A stretch of DNA of 64,000 bases from Bradysia coprophila (GCF_014529535.1 NW_023503496.1:868001-932000); one strand, 5' to 3'; counted from the stretch's first letter, positions 22,096 through 35,850 are shown. Notes: a model not told the origin generated them from the letters alone. Translations and numbers: made by a program.

Positions 22096-23905
22096 GTCGT
22101 GTTCTCATTTCTTTCGTCATCACTATCCCACAAAAACCGCATAAGAGGAAGAGGTGAATGTGAATCACTTATAATCGCATCACACTTTGGGACGTATAAC
22201 TAGTGGTGAAAAGTAAAACATAGAAACCCATAGAAAAAAAGACCCTTCGATCGCCACCCAAATCACGCATGAAAAAGTTCAGTTTTCGCAGCCCAGTTGC
22301 AGAAATAAATTTTATGGAAGTTATGCACTTAATAACAGTTTGTTCATACTAAATTTTATACAAAGTGCGCAATTCACTCAAACTCACTATACGTTTTGAC
22401 TTTGTAGGTTGACCTTGATGCTTCTTATTTTTCTAAGGAATTTCAGCGTGTTTCTATTATGCTGCATGGAAACTCGGATGATCTTACAACCTGTCAAAGG
22501 ATGAGCCATTGTGAACCCTCAAAGTTTCTTTTTAGTGAATTTGAGTGAATTGCGCACCTTGTATAAAAAAAGAACAGGTGAGAGAAAAAGTTGTTGTTTT
22601 GGCTCTTTACCTGGTGACAGAATGTGAAGTTTTTGGTCCGCGTGAATGAAAACTTTTTTTTCCTAATTTGAGCTGAATATTAGAACTTCATAAAGTAATA
22701 TATGAATTGACAAAGTGTTGTATTGCTTTAATATATATGAACAGAATTATAAATTTTGTTTTGATTCTACCTTATACTCTCTTTATGTCCATGGCATTGA
22801 ATGTCATCCACATCATCAAACTTCTCATTGGTTCTTACTTTTCCTTTGGATTTCGATGATTCGAGAGTTTTTTTTTCATAGCCCAGCTTCAGGCATTTCG
22901 TCAGAAAATTTTCGAATGTTGGTATTAACCTTTTCGTAGATTTTTCTACGCGATATTGCAATATGCCAAAGTGTTACCATCTAAATTGTTCTAATAAGAC
23001 TTTGCTCTACGTCTAAAATGGTTTTACCAACTGGTGTACAAACAAAAACACATTTTTTTTGTAACATTTTCGTAAAATCTCTTCGGTAAAATTCTCGTCG
23101 ACATATTTTCTTGTTCAAAATTGATTACGTTTAGGCGCAGAATGCGTCACCAAAACTAATATCAAATGCTTTAGAAGTTCAATTTTTACTAGACTAGCGT
23201 CACCTTTTCCTCTTTTGAGGTTTTTGTGGGATCATGTCCGCACGTTAGTAAAAATGTTTTTAAAAAAAATTTTGGGGACGGCGGAGCATATTTACAGCAA
23301 CTTTTTGACTTCTTCCATTGGCTCCAATTGCCAATTCGTAAAGTTCGTGAGTGTGTTGATTTCGTAGACTTTTGACATAAAATAAATGGGAGAAATGTCA
23401 AAAGTTAACGAACCATAATGGTACCCCTATTATAAAGACTGCTCTTACAGCCTTTTATGAAAAATCTATATCTTCAAAATCATTGCTATGTTGTATAGTC
23501 GACCTCATGATCTGCTCTGGTGGTGTAATAGTCAGAGGAGTCGACCCACAATCGACGTGCTCCGATTTCGACGCCAGTCATTGCAGAGAGTTATTTTTCA
23601 TTTCAAATTTCAAAATTAGTTATAGAATCGCTTCACTTACACAAACATTGTTAAATTAATTAGGATAAACCTTTGAAGAAGTCCGCTTTTCTTGCAATCA
23701 GTTTGCACATATGCCTAGAACACCGACCTCAACTCATGTTGCCGAAAAAAATTATTGTCAAAACATTCAAGTGAAACATTTGTTCAAATATTGATCGATT
23801 TTTTATTGTTTGCACCTCGTGTGGGAAATGGATAATATTTAAGTATAAAAACATCGGCGATGCGACCAACAATTGAGTTAATTTTTAACACGCTCTCACA
23901 GCAAC
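22096..23905. other. Gene-free stretch with a MITE at about 22357-22570
   Basis: TTTTATACAAAGTGCGCAAT and its complement ATTGCGCACCTTGTATAAAA mark the ends of a 210-bp inverted-repeat element, with CACTCAAACTCAC/GT-type arms inside. At about 23517-23595 a tRNA-like sequence (see findings) is present. Small frames at 22715-22961 and 23189-23401 are not supported. Confidence 0.45.
23843..23850 (+). promoter_or_regulatory. TATA box of the Cys-rich secreted protein gene
   Basis: GTATAAAA lies about 60 bp before the ATG at 23906, a usual distance for an insect secreted-peptide gene with a short leader. Confidence 0.6.
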
Positions 23906-24349
23906 ATGATCCGCTTATTTTTACTGTCCATCATTTTGGTGGCGTTCAGCGTAAGTTTAGTCGTATGACAAGAGACTCTCCTGTTATTTAAAAAACGAAA
24001 TCAATTTTACCAGCTCGCATCAGCAACAGAAGGAGATGGCAAGTCAGCTATGACATGTCGATGCATGCAAAAGATCTGCCCACCATGTAACCCGAAGGCT
24101 GGTTGCCGCATCTGGAGATGTCCGTGTACGCACGATGGTTTCATCATGCACCCTGGAAATGAGCCGTTAAACCCACCAAGACCGGTCGGTTGCCCCAAAT
24201 GTGTCAGTAAATGCGATAATTTTGCCATCAAATGCTCCTACCCGTATCTTCAATGCACTGCCGAACAGGTTGCCACGTACAAATGCATTGAACCGATCGA
24301 AGATGACGATATTTTTGGAGAGGAGGTTTTTGGTAATGTTGAGGCATAA
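23906..24349 (+). CDS. Small secreted protein with 13 cysteines, family unknown
   Basis: Two exons, 23906-23950 and 24014-24349, about 126 residues. Exon 1 encodes most of a signal peptide, MIRLFLLSIILVAFS, completed by LASATEG; the intron (GTAAGT...TACCAG) is 63 bp. The mature part has 13 Cys: MTCRCMQKICPPCNPKAGC, RIWRCPC, GCPKCVSKC, then IKCSYPYLQC and YKC, followed by an acidic tail IEPIEDDDIFGEEVF. An odd Cys number allows a dimer or a free thiol. I recognise no domain. A TATA box precedes it. Extracellular defence, egg or salivary roles are possible, but nothing in the sequence decides between them. Confidence 0.8.
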
Positions 24350-25439
24350 GAATGGTGTTTGTCTTGTCGGATATCAGTCCAGCGAATTAAATACACAAAA
24401 TTTTCGTTCTAATTTTTCATGTAAACTTTGCAGAAAAGTCAATTTCAATAACATCAAATCGATTTTAATGTTTTTTTTAGAATCTACGCAATGCGTCATC
24501 GGCTTCTGTCAAAGTATTGTGTTTTTCTCACTATGAGATGCATAAGATCCAAAACACACGAGCGATTTAACACCATAATTATCGATACTCACTGTGCGTG
24601 TGTAAACACACAACGACGTACGCAAAAAATATTCGCCACAACAACACTAAATGCCAAATTTCTTTGTTCTGGCACACTTGCATTTTCCCAATTACACGCG
24701 TATCCATACTTTGAGGTGAACAGAATTAAATAAGAGGCTAACAGTAGTCTAAAAGTAGTCTAAAATTCCCATATAAATTCAGTCTTTTTATGTTGGTATA
24801 GGCCACTGCATCACGGACGTTTCAAACAAAATAAGAGGCCAAATAACCGTTAAAAAATCTGTTATTGTGCCTGTTATTGGAGTGCGTTGCTTAAAGCCAT
24901 AGTTAAGCTAAAAGCGTTTAAGAGGAACTTATACACGGCGAGAAAGTTGAAAAGGTGAATAGATTTCTCCCAACCAACGGTTAAGCCGAACAAAATGAAC
25001 CGAACACGAACCGATGTCATCCATAGAAACATAACCACAACTTATTTTTCTTTGGTATTTTGACGATTTCATTGTTAATAGTGTTGAGGTTATGGCTCTA
25101 TAGAGTGTTATGAACGGAGAGAGACGACCGAATACCAGCTAATATATAACTTGCCTTGGGGTACTTGTTAGGATATTTGCTTCTCTTTCAACATCTTACT
25201 ATGCGAACGAGAGGACCGAAGACCAGTTTATTATAACTTGCCATGGGGTGTTTGTCAAAATATTTCTTTCTCTTTGACGGTTTGACATTTCATTTCATTT
25301 TCTAAGAAACCCATGGGTGTAGTTTCACCACGGCACTTTGACGCCACCATGAAGATGAAGAAGTTAAGGGACATGCAAATTCTTTGACTGATAAAATCCT
25401 TCACCACTCGCAAGTGGCCAACGGAGGACTATTTATTTT
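24350..25439. other. Gene-free; contains a MITE at about 25100-25285
   Basis: The MITE starts ATAGAGTGTTATGAAC and carries the doubled ACTTGCCTTGGGGTACTTGT / ACTTGCCATGGGGTGTTTGT core of the family at 16704-16894 and 39824-40013. The frames at 24201-24733 have no support. Confidence 0.45.
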
Positions 25440-25765
25440 AAAATTGTCCAAAACAGTCACATCAACATTTAGCTCACCAAGTTTCCAGAGATTCGATAAT
25501 TTGACAGTTAATTCTCGGGTTGTTCAATAGATGGCAACGAATGCAAATACATATACTGGAAAGAGCGTTCAACGAAATGAAAACGATTTTTTGTGGAAGT
25601 GTTTGAGTAAGGTCTTATACAATAAGGTTGTGCAGATCACTGGTTGTACGAATTTCGAGCTTCTGACCCTATGAAAGAATAACAGCCCGTAAAACCAGGA
25701 ACATAAAGCCTGGTTGTTCGAACATAGTCTCGTACCCTAAGCGATCCGGCCAAGCAATATTGTGT
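25440..25765 (-). pseudogene. Decayed duplicate of the GH47 mannosidase last intron and exon edges
   Basis: The segment matches about 30640-31070, the end of the mannosidase gene, in the same orientation. Shared stretches include AAATTGTCCAAAACAGTCAC, TTGTGCAGATCACTGGTTGT and, at the exon edge, CTTGGCCGGATCGCTTA against CTTGGCTGAGTCGCTTA. The last-exon acceptor (CTTTCCAG|TAT) is kept, but the exon itself is mostly deleted: YMYLHSLPS, then loss. It is a non-functional partial duplication lying some 5 kb beyond the parent's 3' end. Confidence 0.7.
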
Positions 25766-26082
25766 GTGTTGAGGTGTCGTCTACGCCATAAAAACTAAAA
25801 TCAAATGTTTTGGAAGTGTAATTGAAGTAACTGGCGTCACGTATTCCTCCTTTGAGGTTTTTGAGGGATGACCAAATATTTTTGCGTGAGGTAGTGAATC
25901 ACGACAAAGATAAGCGATGACCTCTAGTTAATGTGATCAAATATAGCAAAATGCATGATAAAACAAATGAAGTAACAGATCTGGTATCAAATTGCCGTTT
26001 CTATAATAACATCAAAAATAAGCTCACAATCCACCAATTGCTTCAGGATTCGTCACTAGTAGGATACACAATGGAAATTTTA

Positions 26083-26242
26083 CCAGCGTTACAATAGTAC
26101 CACTCTTTTAGTTCTACTTTTTTCGTAAAAGGAAAAAGTGGAACTATCTTCACGCCGCATATATGCAGCGTTACAATAGTTCCACTTTTTCCCTTTTACG
26201 GAAAAAAGTGGAACTAAAAGAGTGGTACTATTGTAACGCTGG
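26083..26242. mobile_element. Palindromic MITE with an 11-bp target duplication
   Basis: Ends CCAGCGTTACAATAGTACCA and its exact complement; TGGAAATTTTA repeats at 26072-26082 and 26243-26253. An inner copy of GCAGCGTTACAATAGTTCCA follows the left half. Long duplications of 9-11 bp point to the Mutator-like superfamily. Confidence 0.8.
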
Positions 26243-26470
26243 TGGAAATTTTACTGTTTTGAGGAGAAAGTGGTCTGTCTTATGAGCCAAAAAAGTGCTT
26301 CACTTTACGCAATTGTCATTAAACATGTGTATTGTCTCCTTTTACTCAACAAGATTCCCTTAGTTCAGTTCTTTCGTACAACATTGCTTGTACTATTTGA
26401 TTAAAAAAAACTTTTTAAATTTTGTTTATAAAAACTCTTTTTAACAGATTGCACAATCAGACACTATTAC

Positions 26471-26560
26471 CAACGCTCTTCAAGCAGGAGTGGTACTCTT
26501 AATAGGGTACTGAAACTTGACAGCTGTCGACTTATGATCAATTTTGCTTGAAGTGCGTCG
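26471..26560. mobile_element. MITE, CAACGCACTTCAAGC family, short copy with 7-bp duplication
   Basis: 90-bp deleted copy, ends CAACGCTCTTCAAGCAGG and TTGCTTGAAGTGCGTCG, flanked by CTATTAC on both sides (26464-26470, 26561-26567). Confidence 0.8.
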
Positions 26561-26716
26561 CTATTACGTAATTTCTAGTTCAACGTTCTTTGAATTCCAA
26601 TTAACTATACCACATTGAACGGTCATCATTCGCACAAAAATTTACGGAGTCTTCGATTGAGCAACGACTGTGAGTTGATTTTGTGAAATTATTTCGACTA
26701 TCAAGACAATTACAAA

Positions 26717-27327
26717 ATGAAGAGTTACATTGTGGCTGCAATATTCCTGACTGTAATATCGATAATGATCACAGTCTACTGCCAGACAGATGAAGATGAA
26801 GAAGGAATGACCTATTTCGAACTTGGCCGTAAATACGATGGTAAAGACTTGATGACAAAGCTCTACTCAGTTCATTATTCAATTTAACGAATTTTCCATT
26901 TAGACGACTCTACTTCGTACACTCAAATTGGTAAACGAACTGATCTCAGTCAGTTGTTCAACAATGAAATTGAACTCCGTTATGTGGCTCTCAATACGCC
27001 AGTTACGTTTATGAAAATAAAAGTGAATGCTGTACGTAAGAAAATCATTCATTCATCCATCGAGCAATTTATCACTTCCGACATTTTGCTATATTAACAT
27101 TTGAACCGTAGATTGTGAAAACATTCCAATTCGCCTATTTAAACCAATCAGCTTGTGTGATACGACTCTACGGTTTGAGATCGCCTGATCGCTTTGTCAC
27201 GGCAGTCGCAACCATTCATTCACCCGACGGTGCTGTAAATGAAACTACCGGAAAATTTGAATTCAATGTGGTAAATAAGACAATGCTTCTGGAAAAAGTA
27301 GTAGAGGGAAAACCGGGACCGCAATAA
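26717..27327 (+). CDS. Small secreted protein, family unknown
   Basis: Three exons, 26717-26840, 26904-27031, 27112-27327, giving about 155 residues with matching phases. The N-terminus MKSYIVAAIFLTVISIMITV then YCQ is a signal peptide, followed by an acidic stretch TDEDEEG. The mature part is predicted beta-rich (IELRYVALNTPVTFMKIKV, FQFAYLNQSACVIRLYG, RFVTAVATIH) with N-glycosylation sites NQS, NET and NKT and one Cys. Two AATAAA signals follow (about 27377 and 27406). I do not recognise the family. The short, single-domain, secreted layout is typical of fast-evolving insect extracellular proteins. Confidence 0.75.
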
Positions 27328-27756
27328 AGTGAATTATGGCTGAAGAGCTACGCATTTAATCTTCACGCAAATTTTAAATAAATTGTAACTAAATGTACTT
27401 TTCTCAATAAATATTGTATTTGATTAAAGCAGTATAAACAGGCTATTTTATTTGGAGGTAACCCTCGACTGCAATGTGTTAAGAACAATTTTTTTTAACG
27501 GTCGAAAATCCTCTTATTTTTAAGGTTCTGAAAGAACAGATTAAGACTACCACGGAGGCGGCTGCCACCAAATTTTAGAAACGCACTCACTACAGATAGT
27601 GTGAGAAATCAAGTTGAAGAAAATATTTTTTTGGGAAAATTCGGAATTTTGTTTTTGTTAAGTTGCATTTTTCATACAAACGTTGACGCAATTCACGCCG
27701 TAAGTGTGCCTAAAATTTGAATTTTAAGTGAACGATTCGATGAAAAAGTGAACCAA

Positions 27757-29286
27757 ACGAGCCATCAGAACAGTCGGAGCGTTTGCTGCGACTGAACCCC
27801 GTACAAACCCGTATATCTATTGCGTACGTGACCCTAGTGCGTCTGTCACCCTACTTTGACCGTAAGCCTATGCGCCGGTTAAAGTAGTTAAAGTAAAATT
27901 ATTATGTAATGTGCACATCTTAGAAATTGCGCATAGCGCAATTACGAAGCCCCGTACGACGTTCCTTTCAAATAAAACAAAAATTTCAAATAGCCCTAAA
28001 ATTTTAATTTATTGAGTATAAATACACATAGGGCCTAGTATCGGCCTCAGTCCGAGGATCCAATTTTTTTTTTCAACTACATTCTATTCGGCCTTTGATT
28101 ACCTTCCAAATGAAACAAAAAATACGAAAAACGGATGAAATTTGCTCGAGTTATATGTAAAATACACATAGGGCCCTAGTAGCGGCCTTAGTCCGAGGAC
28201 CCAAATTTAATTTTTTTTCAACTACATTCTATTCGGCCTTTGATTACCTTCCAAATGGAACAAAAATTACGAAAAACGGATGAAATTTACTCGAGTTATA
28301 TGTGAAATACACATAGGGCCCTAGTAGTGGCCTTAGTCCAAGGACCCATTTTTTTTTTTCAAAAACTTTCTATTCGGCCTTTGATTACCTTCCAAATGAA
28401 ACAAAAATTACGAAAAACGGATGAAATTTACTCGAGTTATATGTGAAATACACATAGGGCCCTAGTAGTGGCCTTAGTCCAAGGACCCATTTTTTTTTTC
28501 AAAAACTTTCTATTCGGCGTTCGATTACCTTCCAAATGAAACAAAAATTACGAAAAACGGATTAAATTTACTTGAGTTCTATGTAAAATACACAAATATG
28601 TTCTAAATAGAGGGACCCTGGAGGAGTTCAAAACGATGGTCCGTTAAGCAGGACCAGGTGCTTCCCCAGCCCATACAATTTTTTCCTTAGTTGTATGGGT
28701 GTGGGGAAGCCTCTGATCCAGCTTAACGGACCATCGTTTTGAACTCCTATAGGGTCCCTCTATTTAGAACAGCAATCAATTTTTGGGTGCATTTTCGGTA
28801 AAACTTTATTTTTGTTCAGGGGAGGTGTGCCTAGTAGCTTTTCACTTCTAAGGCCCTAACTCACGGTCCACTCACCCGATTAAAAAAAAAAAATCCTGGA
28901 TTGGTATTTACAATCCATTTACCTATCATTTGCCGTGTCATTTACATTTCCATCGTTTATTTTGCCATAAATATCACCAAAAGACCTTAAATCACTTAGG
29001 TGGCCCTAACTCACGAAGGGCCCACCCGAATATGCCCATCTTCGAACTTAGCCTCACTATTTTGACTATCTTTCAGGGGAAAAAAAATTTTTGAAATCGG
29101 ATTTGATTTACTCAAGATATCGACGTGACAGACAGACGGACAGACGGACAGACGGCCCAAATTTTTATTGCGGATTCGTCATCTATGAACACAGGCAAAC
29201 ACTTTGCCCTTACCGTCTGCTTCGAATTCCATCAATTACACACGGCATCGTAATCCTATAAGCCCCTTCGTACTTCGTACGGGGCT
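27757..29286. repeat. Composite repeat element with ~141-bp tandem repeats, copy 2
   Basis: Same order of parts as 10231-11363: CATCAGAACAGTCGGAGCG, GCGCATAGCGCAATTACGAAG, four units of about 141-145 bp (landmark GAAAAACGGAT at 28126, 28270, 28411, 28551), a GACA/GACG-rich run at 29127-29155, the TTGCGGATTCGTCATCTATG tail and CGTACTTCGTACGGGGCT. Its borders are set by the host MITE: insertion is between GAACCAAA and AAATACATTT with at most 2-3 A duplicated. Confidence 0.75.
28599..28771. mobile_element. Palindromic MITE (TGTTCTAAATAGAGGGACCC ends)
   Basis: 173 bp, arms of about 75 bp that pair almost throughout (GAGTTCAAAACGATGGTCCG with its complement). It is inserted after the fourth tandem unit of the composite element, so it is the innermost of four nested insertions. 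Confidence 0.8.
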
Positions 29287-29446
29287 AAAAATACATTTCA
29301 ACGCTTCCTTGTATGAAAATGACGCTACGTTAGAAAGACCTTCGCACTTTCCATTTTGAATTTCGACCTCACTTACGGCGTGAATTGTGTGTCGACGCCT
29401 TCGTGAACAACTCAAAATTGTCATAACCTGTTCTTTCAGAACTTTG

Positions 29447-30639
29447 CTTATTTTGAGCCTCGCAGTCAACGTATATTAGCACTGGGCGCCGGATTCGCGA
29501 AACATTCGTGACTCTAAGAATTCGTAACTTGACAGTTCTTATGGGAATTGATGAAGCTTTGAGAATCTGTTTCGAAACAATTTTTCATTGTTTACTTTTG
29601 ACACAAGTGTGTTTTTGAGCAAAAAGCTTCGGTAATTGTCTTTACTACAAGTCTATAGTCGAGCCGGAGGTGAAAAATATTGAAACTGGAAATAATGTAA
29701 CATTTTAAGAAGTTGTTCCACAAATTACTCAGTCAAGTCCAACGTATCCAAAAGTATGTAAATTATTTGAACCTGATAATACTTGAAATTCCATAAGGAA
29801 TGCCGAATTCAATTAGTCGGGAAACAGCAACATCTTTTTAATTTATTTTGATTCGTTGACTTATTTTAAGATAAAAATTGTTCGACGACATTTGAAAAAA
29901 ACGCAGTTTTTTATTTTTTAAATTGAACTCAAAACTCACAACATTATCTTCTTTAAAAAAACGCAAAAAACAATGTCGACTTTTTCTTCCTACGGCTTTG
30001 GATTCCCTCTATAATTATGACATTTCCCTCTGTATTTGCTTAAATGTATTTGTGTTAGCATCTCACTGCCTTCTGACTGCCTCTTTGACAGCATTTACGA
30101 AAATGTCGTTTCGCATAGCTCGATCGTTAAAAATTAATTTATAAAAAAATCTGCTCAATTTAAATTGTTTCTGACAACGCAAATATTTCTTATTTTGGTT
30201 ATAGAATCAAAATAAATTATAAAAAAATCATCTGTTTCCTGACTAATTGACCATAAAAGTTGAAATTGAAAAGAATTTATAAGTTCCAGAGAAATGAGAT
30301 TTGCGCTCTTTTTTCACATAATTCCACATAGAATATGAAGTTACCAATGAGACTTTATCGCAACAATTTGCGATCACACAAAAGTTTAACGATTATAAGT
30401 ATCACAAATTTTGTGATTTATCGCATGGCAAACGTCAATTCTCCCGGGAAATTTGTCGTTTATTTGAAAATGTCTTTCTTCGGTGGAAACGCTTTAATTT
30501 GAAACGACATCATGTGTCAAAACACCTTGGCATACCCTATTGGTAGCAAATTACTCTTAACTTGGATGGCATAATTTGCTAGAATTACGAAAAATCAACC
30601 AGGATTAAGACACAACCTTTACTCTTTGGTTTTTTATTC
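29447..30639. other. Gene-free stretch
   Basis: AT-rich. Frames at 29923-30144 have no support. No element ends were recognised. Confidence 0.35.
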
Positions 30640-30806
30640 AAAAATTGTCCAAAACAGTCACATCAACATTGAATTCACTTACTAAGTTTCTATAGATTCC
30701 ACAATTTGACAATTAATTTCCAGGTTGTTCAATAGTTCCCATCCATTTGTTGAGACCGTAGGAATGGTCTGTACCATAGTGATCCATTCACTGGGAGCGG
30801 ATGCGC

Positions 30807-33183
<2,377 letters not shown>

Positions 33184-33228
33184 TTTATACGGCTGTAGCA
33201 ACTCTAGACAAACAGATTGCTATTTTAG

Positions 33229-33365
33229 GCCGAAAACACACGAGCAATTTTGCGTTGCTGAGATTGACCGCATTTTCCATTGTATAACGTACGCTACAGA
33301 TCGGATTATATTGGAAAACGAAGCATAGTTGACGATCTCAGCAACGCAAAATTTCTCAAGTGCTT
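33229..33365. mobile_element. Inverted-repeat element upstream of the mannosidase
   Basis: GAGCAATTTTGCGTTGCTGA pairs with TCAGCAACGCAAAATTTCTC, arms about 30 bp, loop about 75 bp. It may affect the 5' region of the mannosidase gene, whose ATG is at 33183. Confidence 0.55.
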
Positions 33366-33829
33366 TCGTTCCAAATTGTGCTTCGTCTTCGTACAAAAAT
33401 TAGCGAAAGAAATTTACATTCAAAAAAATCCAATCTTGACGTCACGTTTAAGAGATAATTTTTGAACTCTCACAAATCTCTCAGACTCTGTTTCAACGTG
33501 TAAAAAAACTAAAGCAATTACATGTATGGCATTAGCTACGTAATCAGTTTAAATTCGCGTAAAAATCGCTATTAAATGAAACTCCGAAAAAAATGTTACC
33601 TCTCCACATACACAGGACAACAGGGGCAAGACAACAAATTGACCGAAAAAATTGTTAGTTTACAAGACCCTCAATCTGATCTCTCTGAACGAAATTCACT
33701 ACATTACTGAGTAAAGCAAATTTTAATTTCATCTAAGCGCGCTTTGTTGTTGACGTGAGATCAATTTTAATTATGAGATCGTCGATTGCGATTATTTCAC
33801 GTTATCGTTCTGGGAAAAATCCCACGAAC

Positions 33830-34262
33830 CAACGCACTTCAAGCAAAAGTGCTTTGAGTGACAGCTGTCAATATAGAGTACTATTTTGTGTGAAAAATTT
33901 GTCCACATTTTTATACAGTGCCAGATTGGTTTGATACACTGGCTCAGTTTCAGTGCTCTATTTGGAGTACAACCAACGCACTTCAAGCAAAAGTGATACT
34001 CTAAATAGGGTACTGAAACTTGACAGTGCTCCATACAAAATTTTGCACTGTAAAAAGAGTGGGGATAAAATTTCATACAAAATAGTACTCTCATTTCATT
34101 TCATTTCATTTATTTCAGTTTAAATGCGATTATAAATACAAAAAAACATCTGCGTAGCTCTAGTGTGACGAAGTCAATTCGAAAGAGCTACGATTTGGCA
34201 GGTGTCAATCGAAGCACTTTTGCTTGAAGTGCGTTGGTACAACTCATGTTTGAAGTGCGTTG
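33830..34262. mobile_element. CAACGCACTTCAAGC MITE carrying a second copy of itself
   Basis: The outer copy has ends at 33830 and 34262. The inner copy, 33974-34236, is bounded by the 7-bp duplication GTACAAC (33967-33973, 34237-34243). The inner copy is itself broken at 34091 by a retrotransposon 3' end (34091-34198). Confidence 0.8.
34091..34198 (-). mobile_element. Short 3' end of a LINE or SINE with a (TGAAA)n tail
   Basis: On the minus strand it begins GTAGCTCTTTCGAATTGACT and ends in AATAAATGAAATGAAATGAA. It interrupts the inner MITE between AGTACTCT and ATTTGGCAGG, which are joined in the intact copy at 16224-16385. Confidence 0.7.
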
Positions 34263-34888
34263 CGTGGATTCAAACTTAATGCAAACTTGATATTTACATT
34301 TTGTAATTTAAAGTACTGCACCGAGCCAGTCGATCATAGAGAACTTAGATAGGAAACCAGAGTAGACTAGATTACCATTTTCAAGTCCAATTCTGTTGCA
34401 CAAAGGAAGTAACAAAAATCATCTTCTATGAAATAGGTGGATGCTGTGGCCTTATGATTGAAATGACGAATTTCTCTATCTCTTTCTCTCATGATCCCCA
34501 TGATCCATTGTACCTTTCATCGCAATTATATCATGCTTTCACCCACTTCCCATCCTATATTTTGATGAAATGTTTAGCAAAACTGATCAAACAATTGACA
34601 GCCAGTTTCGTTTTCCGTTAGAATTCTCATTTACTGATAGGTTCTGACCTCATTTAAGAAAACGGAATTTGTTGTCGTTGGGTCCGTATATATTCACATC
34701 TAATCAGTACGCAGTAATTACGTCACCGTGCTTTACAATTTCATCGAGTGTGAATAGAATTTTAATTTAATTTGTTACATACATTTAGGCGCAAGATTAA
34801 AGAGTAAAATAGCAATTTAATTACAAGTTCTCTGATTTACTGACGTATGCAATCATAACGAGTTTTCCGGAAAATTTATGGTTTTCAA
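34263..34888. other. Gene-free stretch
   Basis: No coding, RNA or element signal that I can support. Confidence 0.35.
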
Positions 34889-35131
34889 CAACGCAGTTGA
34901 AACATGAATGGTACTTTAAGCCTTGATTTCCACTTACCAAAAAAGTACTTCCTGTGTGAGAGTCAAAATTGAATTTTTTCAATTTTTATTTTATTTACTC
35001 GTCAACTCGCTCTCTCACGGCTCTCATGCGGAGTACTTTTTGTTGAGTGGAAATCATACTTAAATATGGTTCTGAAACTTGACAGTGCAACTGTTAAACA
35101 CTGGAAAAAACCTTTTGCTTGAAGTGCGTTG
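34889..35131. mobile_element. CAACGCACTTCAAGC MITE, old copy
   Basis: Ends CAACGCAGTTGAAACATG and TTTTGCTTGAAGTGCGTTG, with CTGAAACTTGACAGTGCA inside as in other copies. The flanks TTTTCAA and TTTTTGA match in only five of seven bases. Confidence 0.65.
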
Positions 35132-35324
35132 TTTTTGACCATATTCACATCTGTGCTTTGTAACACACTTTAAAAAAAATATATTTTCTGTATACGTGAG
35201 AGTGTATTGGTGAGCTATGATATGAATCGGTCGGTAGGGAAAGTAAACGGTCGAGAAGGAAAGTAACGGTTGGGAAGGAAAGCACCAACACACTCTCACT
35301 ATTACAGAAAAATATCTTTCAAAA

Positions 35325-35405
35325 TACCCCAATACACACTCGATGTGTGTTTTCGCTTGGGCTTCGCCCGCGCGTGCACACACATCTTGTGTGTATTGGG
35401 GTATG
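35325..35405. repeat. Hairpin with CCCCAATACACAC arms
   Basis: ACCCCAATACACACTCGATG pairs with the complement ending TGTGTGTATTGGGGT, with TTGGGCTTCGCCC at the tip. A larger diverged inverted repeat may extend either side. Confidence 0.5.
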
Positions 35406-35850
35406 TTGAAATATACTATTTTTAAATAAAATGTTTGCGTTCATGTGCGTGCGTGCAGAATGTGTCATCTAAAATGATATCAGATGTTTTCAGAGGCACG
35501 TTCGAAGAAAATGAAATTCATTGCATTAACACAAGCACAGCCCTACCATTTGAGTCTAGTGTCGTGTGAAAACAAACCAACTCTCACAATTCAATAATCT
35601 CAAAAATCCAGACAGGAAACCACATAAACTGAAAAACATCAATAATGCCAAAAGTTCAGAAGGGCTTTTGAAGAAAAAAAACTTTGAAAACTTTAGAATT
35701 ATACAAGAAATCCCTGAAGGATAAACTATATTCACAGCTGCAGCTGGGATGATGTCTCCAAAAAAAGAAGGTTACTCGCATGCTTTTCCGGAATGTTTAT
35801 GTTTAGATCAGTGGATGTCCTGATAGTAAGAGGTTTAACCTACCTTTACG
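35406..35850. other. Gene-free stretch
   Basis: No feature that I can support. Confidence 0.35.

Larger units (their letters stand above)
27690..29386. mobile_element. MITE with AATTCACGCCGTAAGTG ends, split by an insertion
   Basis: The two halves (27690-27756 and 29287-29386) join to match the solo copy at 17925-18063, including AGTGAACGATTCGA, GTGAACCAAA and ATACATTTCAACGCTTC. Confidence 0.8.
27521..29446. mobile_element. hAT-like MITE (AAGGTTCTGAAAGAACAG ends), copy 2, carrying three nested insertions
   Basis: Left end TAAGGTTCTGAAAGAACAG, right end CTGTTCTTTCAGAACTTTG, with an 8-bp duplication CTTATTTT at 27513-27520 and 29447-29454. The element itself is only about 250 bp. The rest is 27690-29386, which in turn carries 27757-29286, which carries 28599-28771. 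Confidence 0.85.

Noticed and set aside
24201..24733. Overlapping frames after the Cys-rich gene
   Set aside because: They run from the coding exon into 3' flank in another frame without further support.
27757..29286. Helitron
   Set aside because: The 3' hairpin and CTAA fit loosely, but the left border fixed by the host MITE does not start with TC and no helicase remnant was seen.
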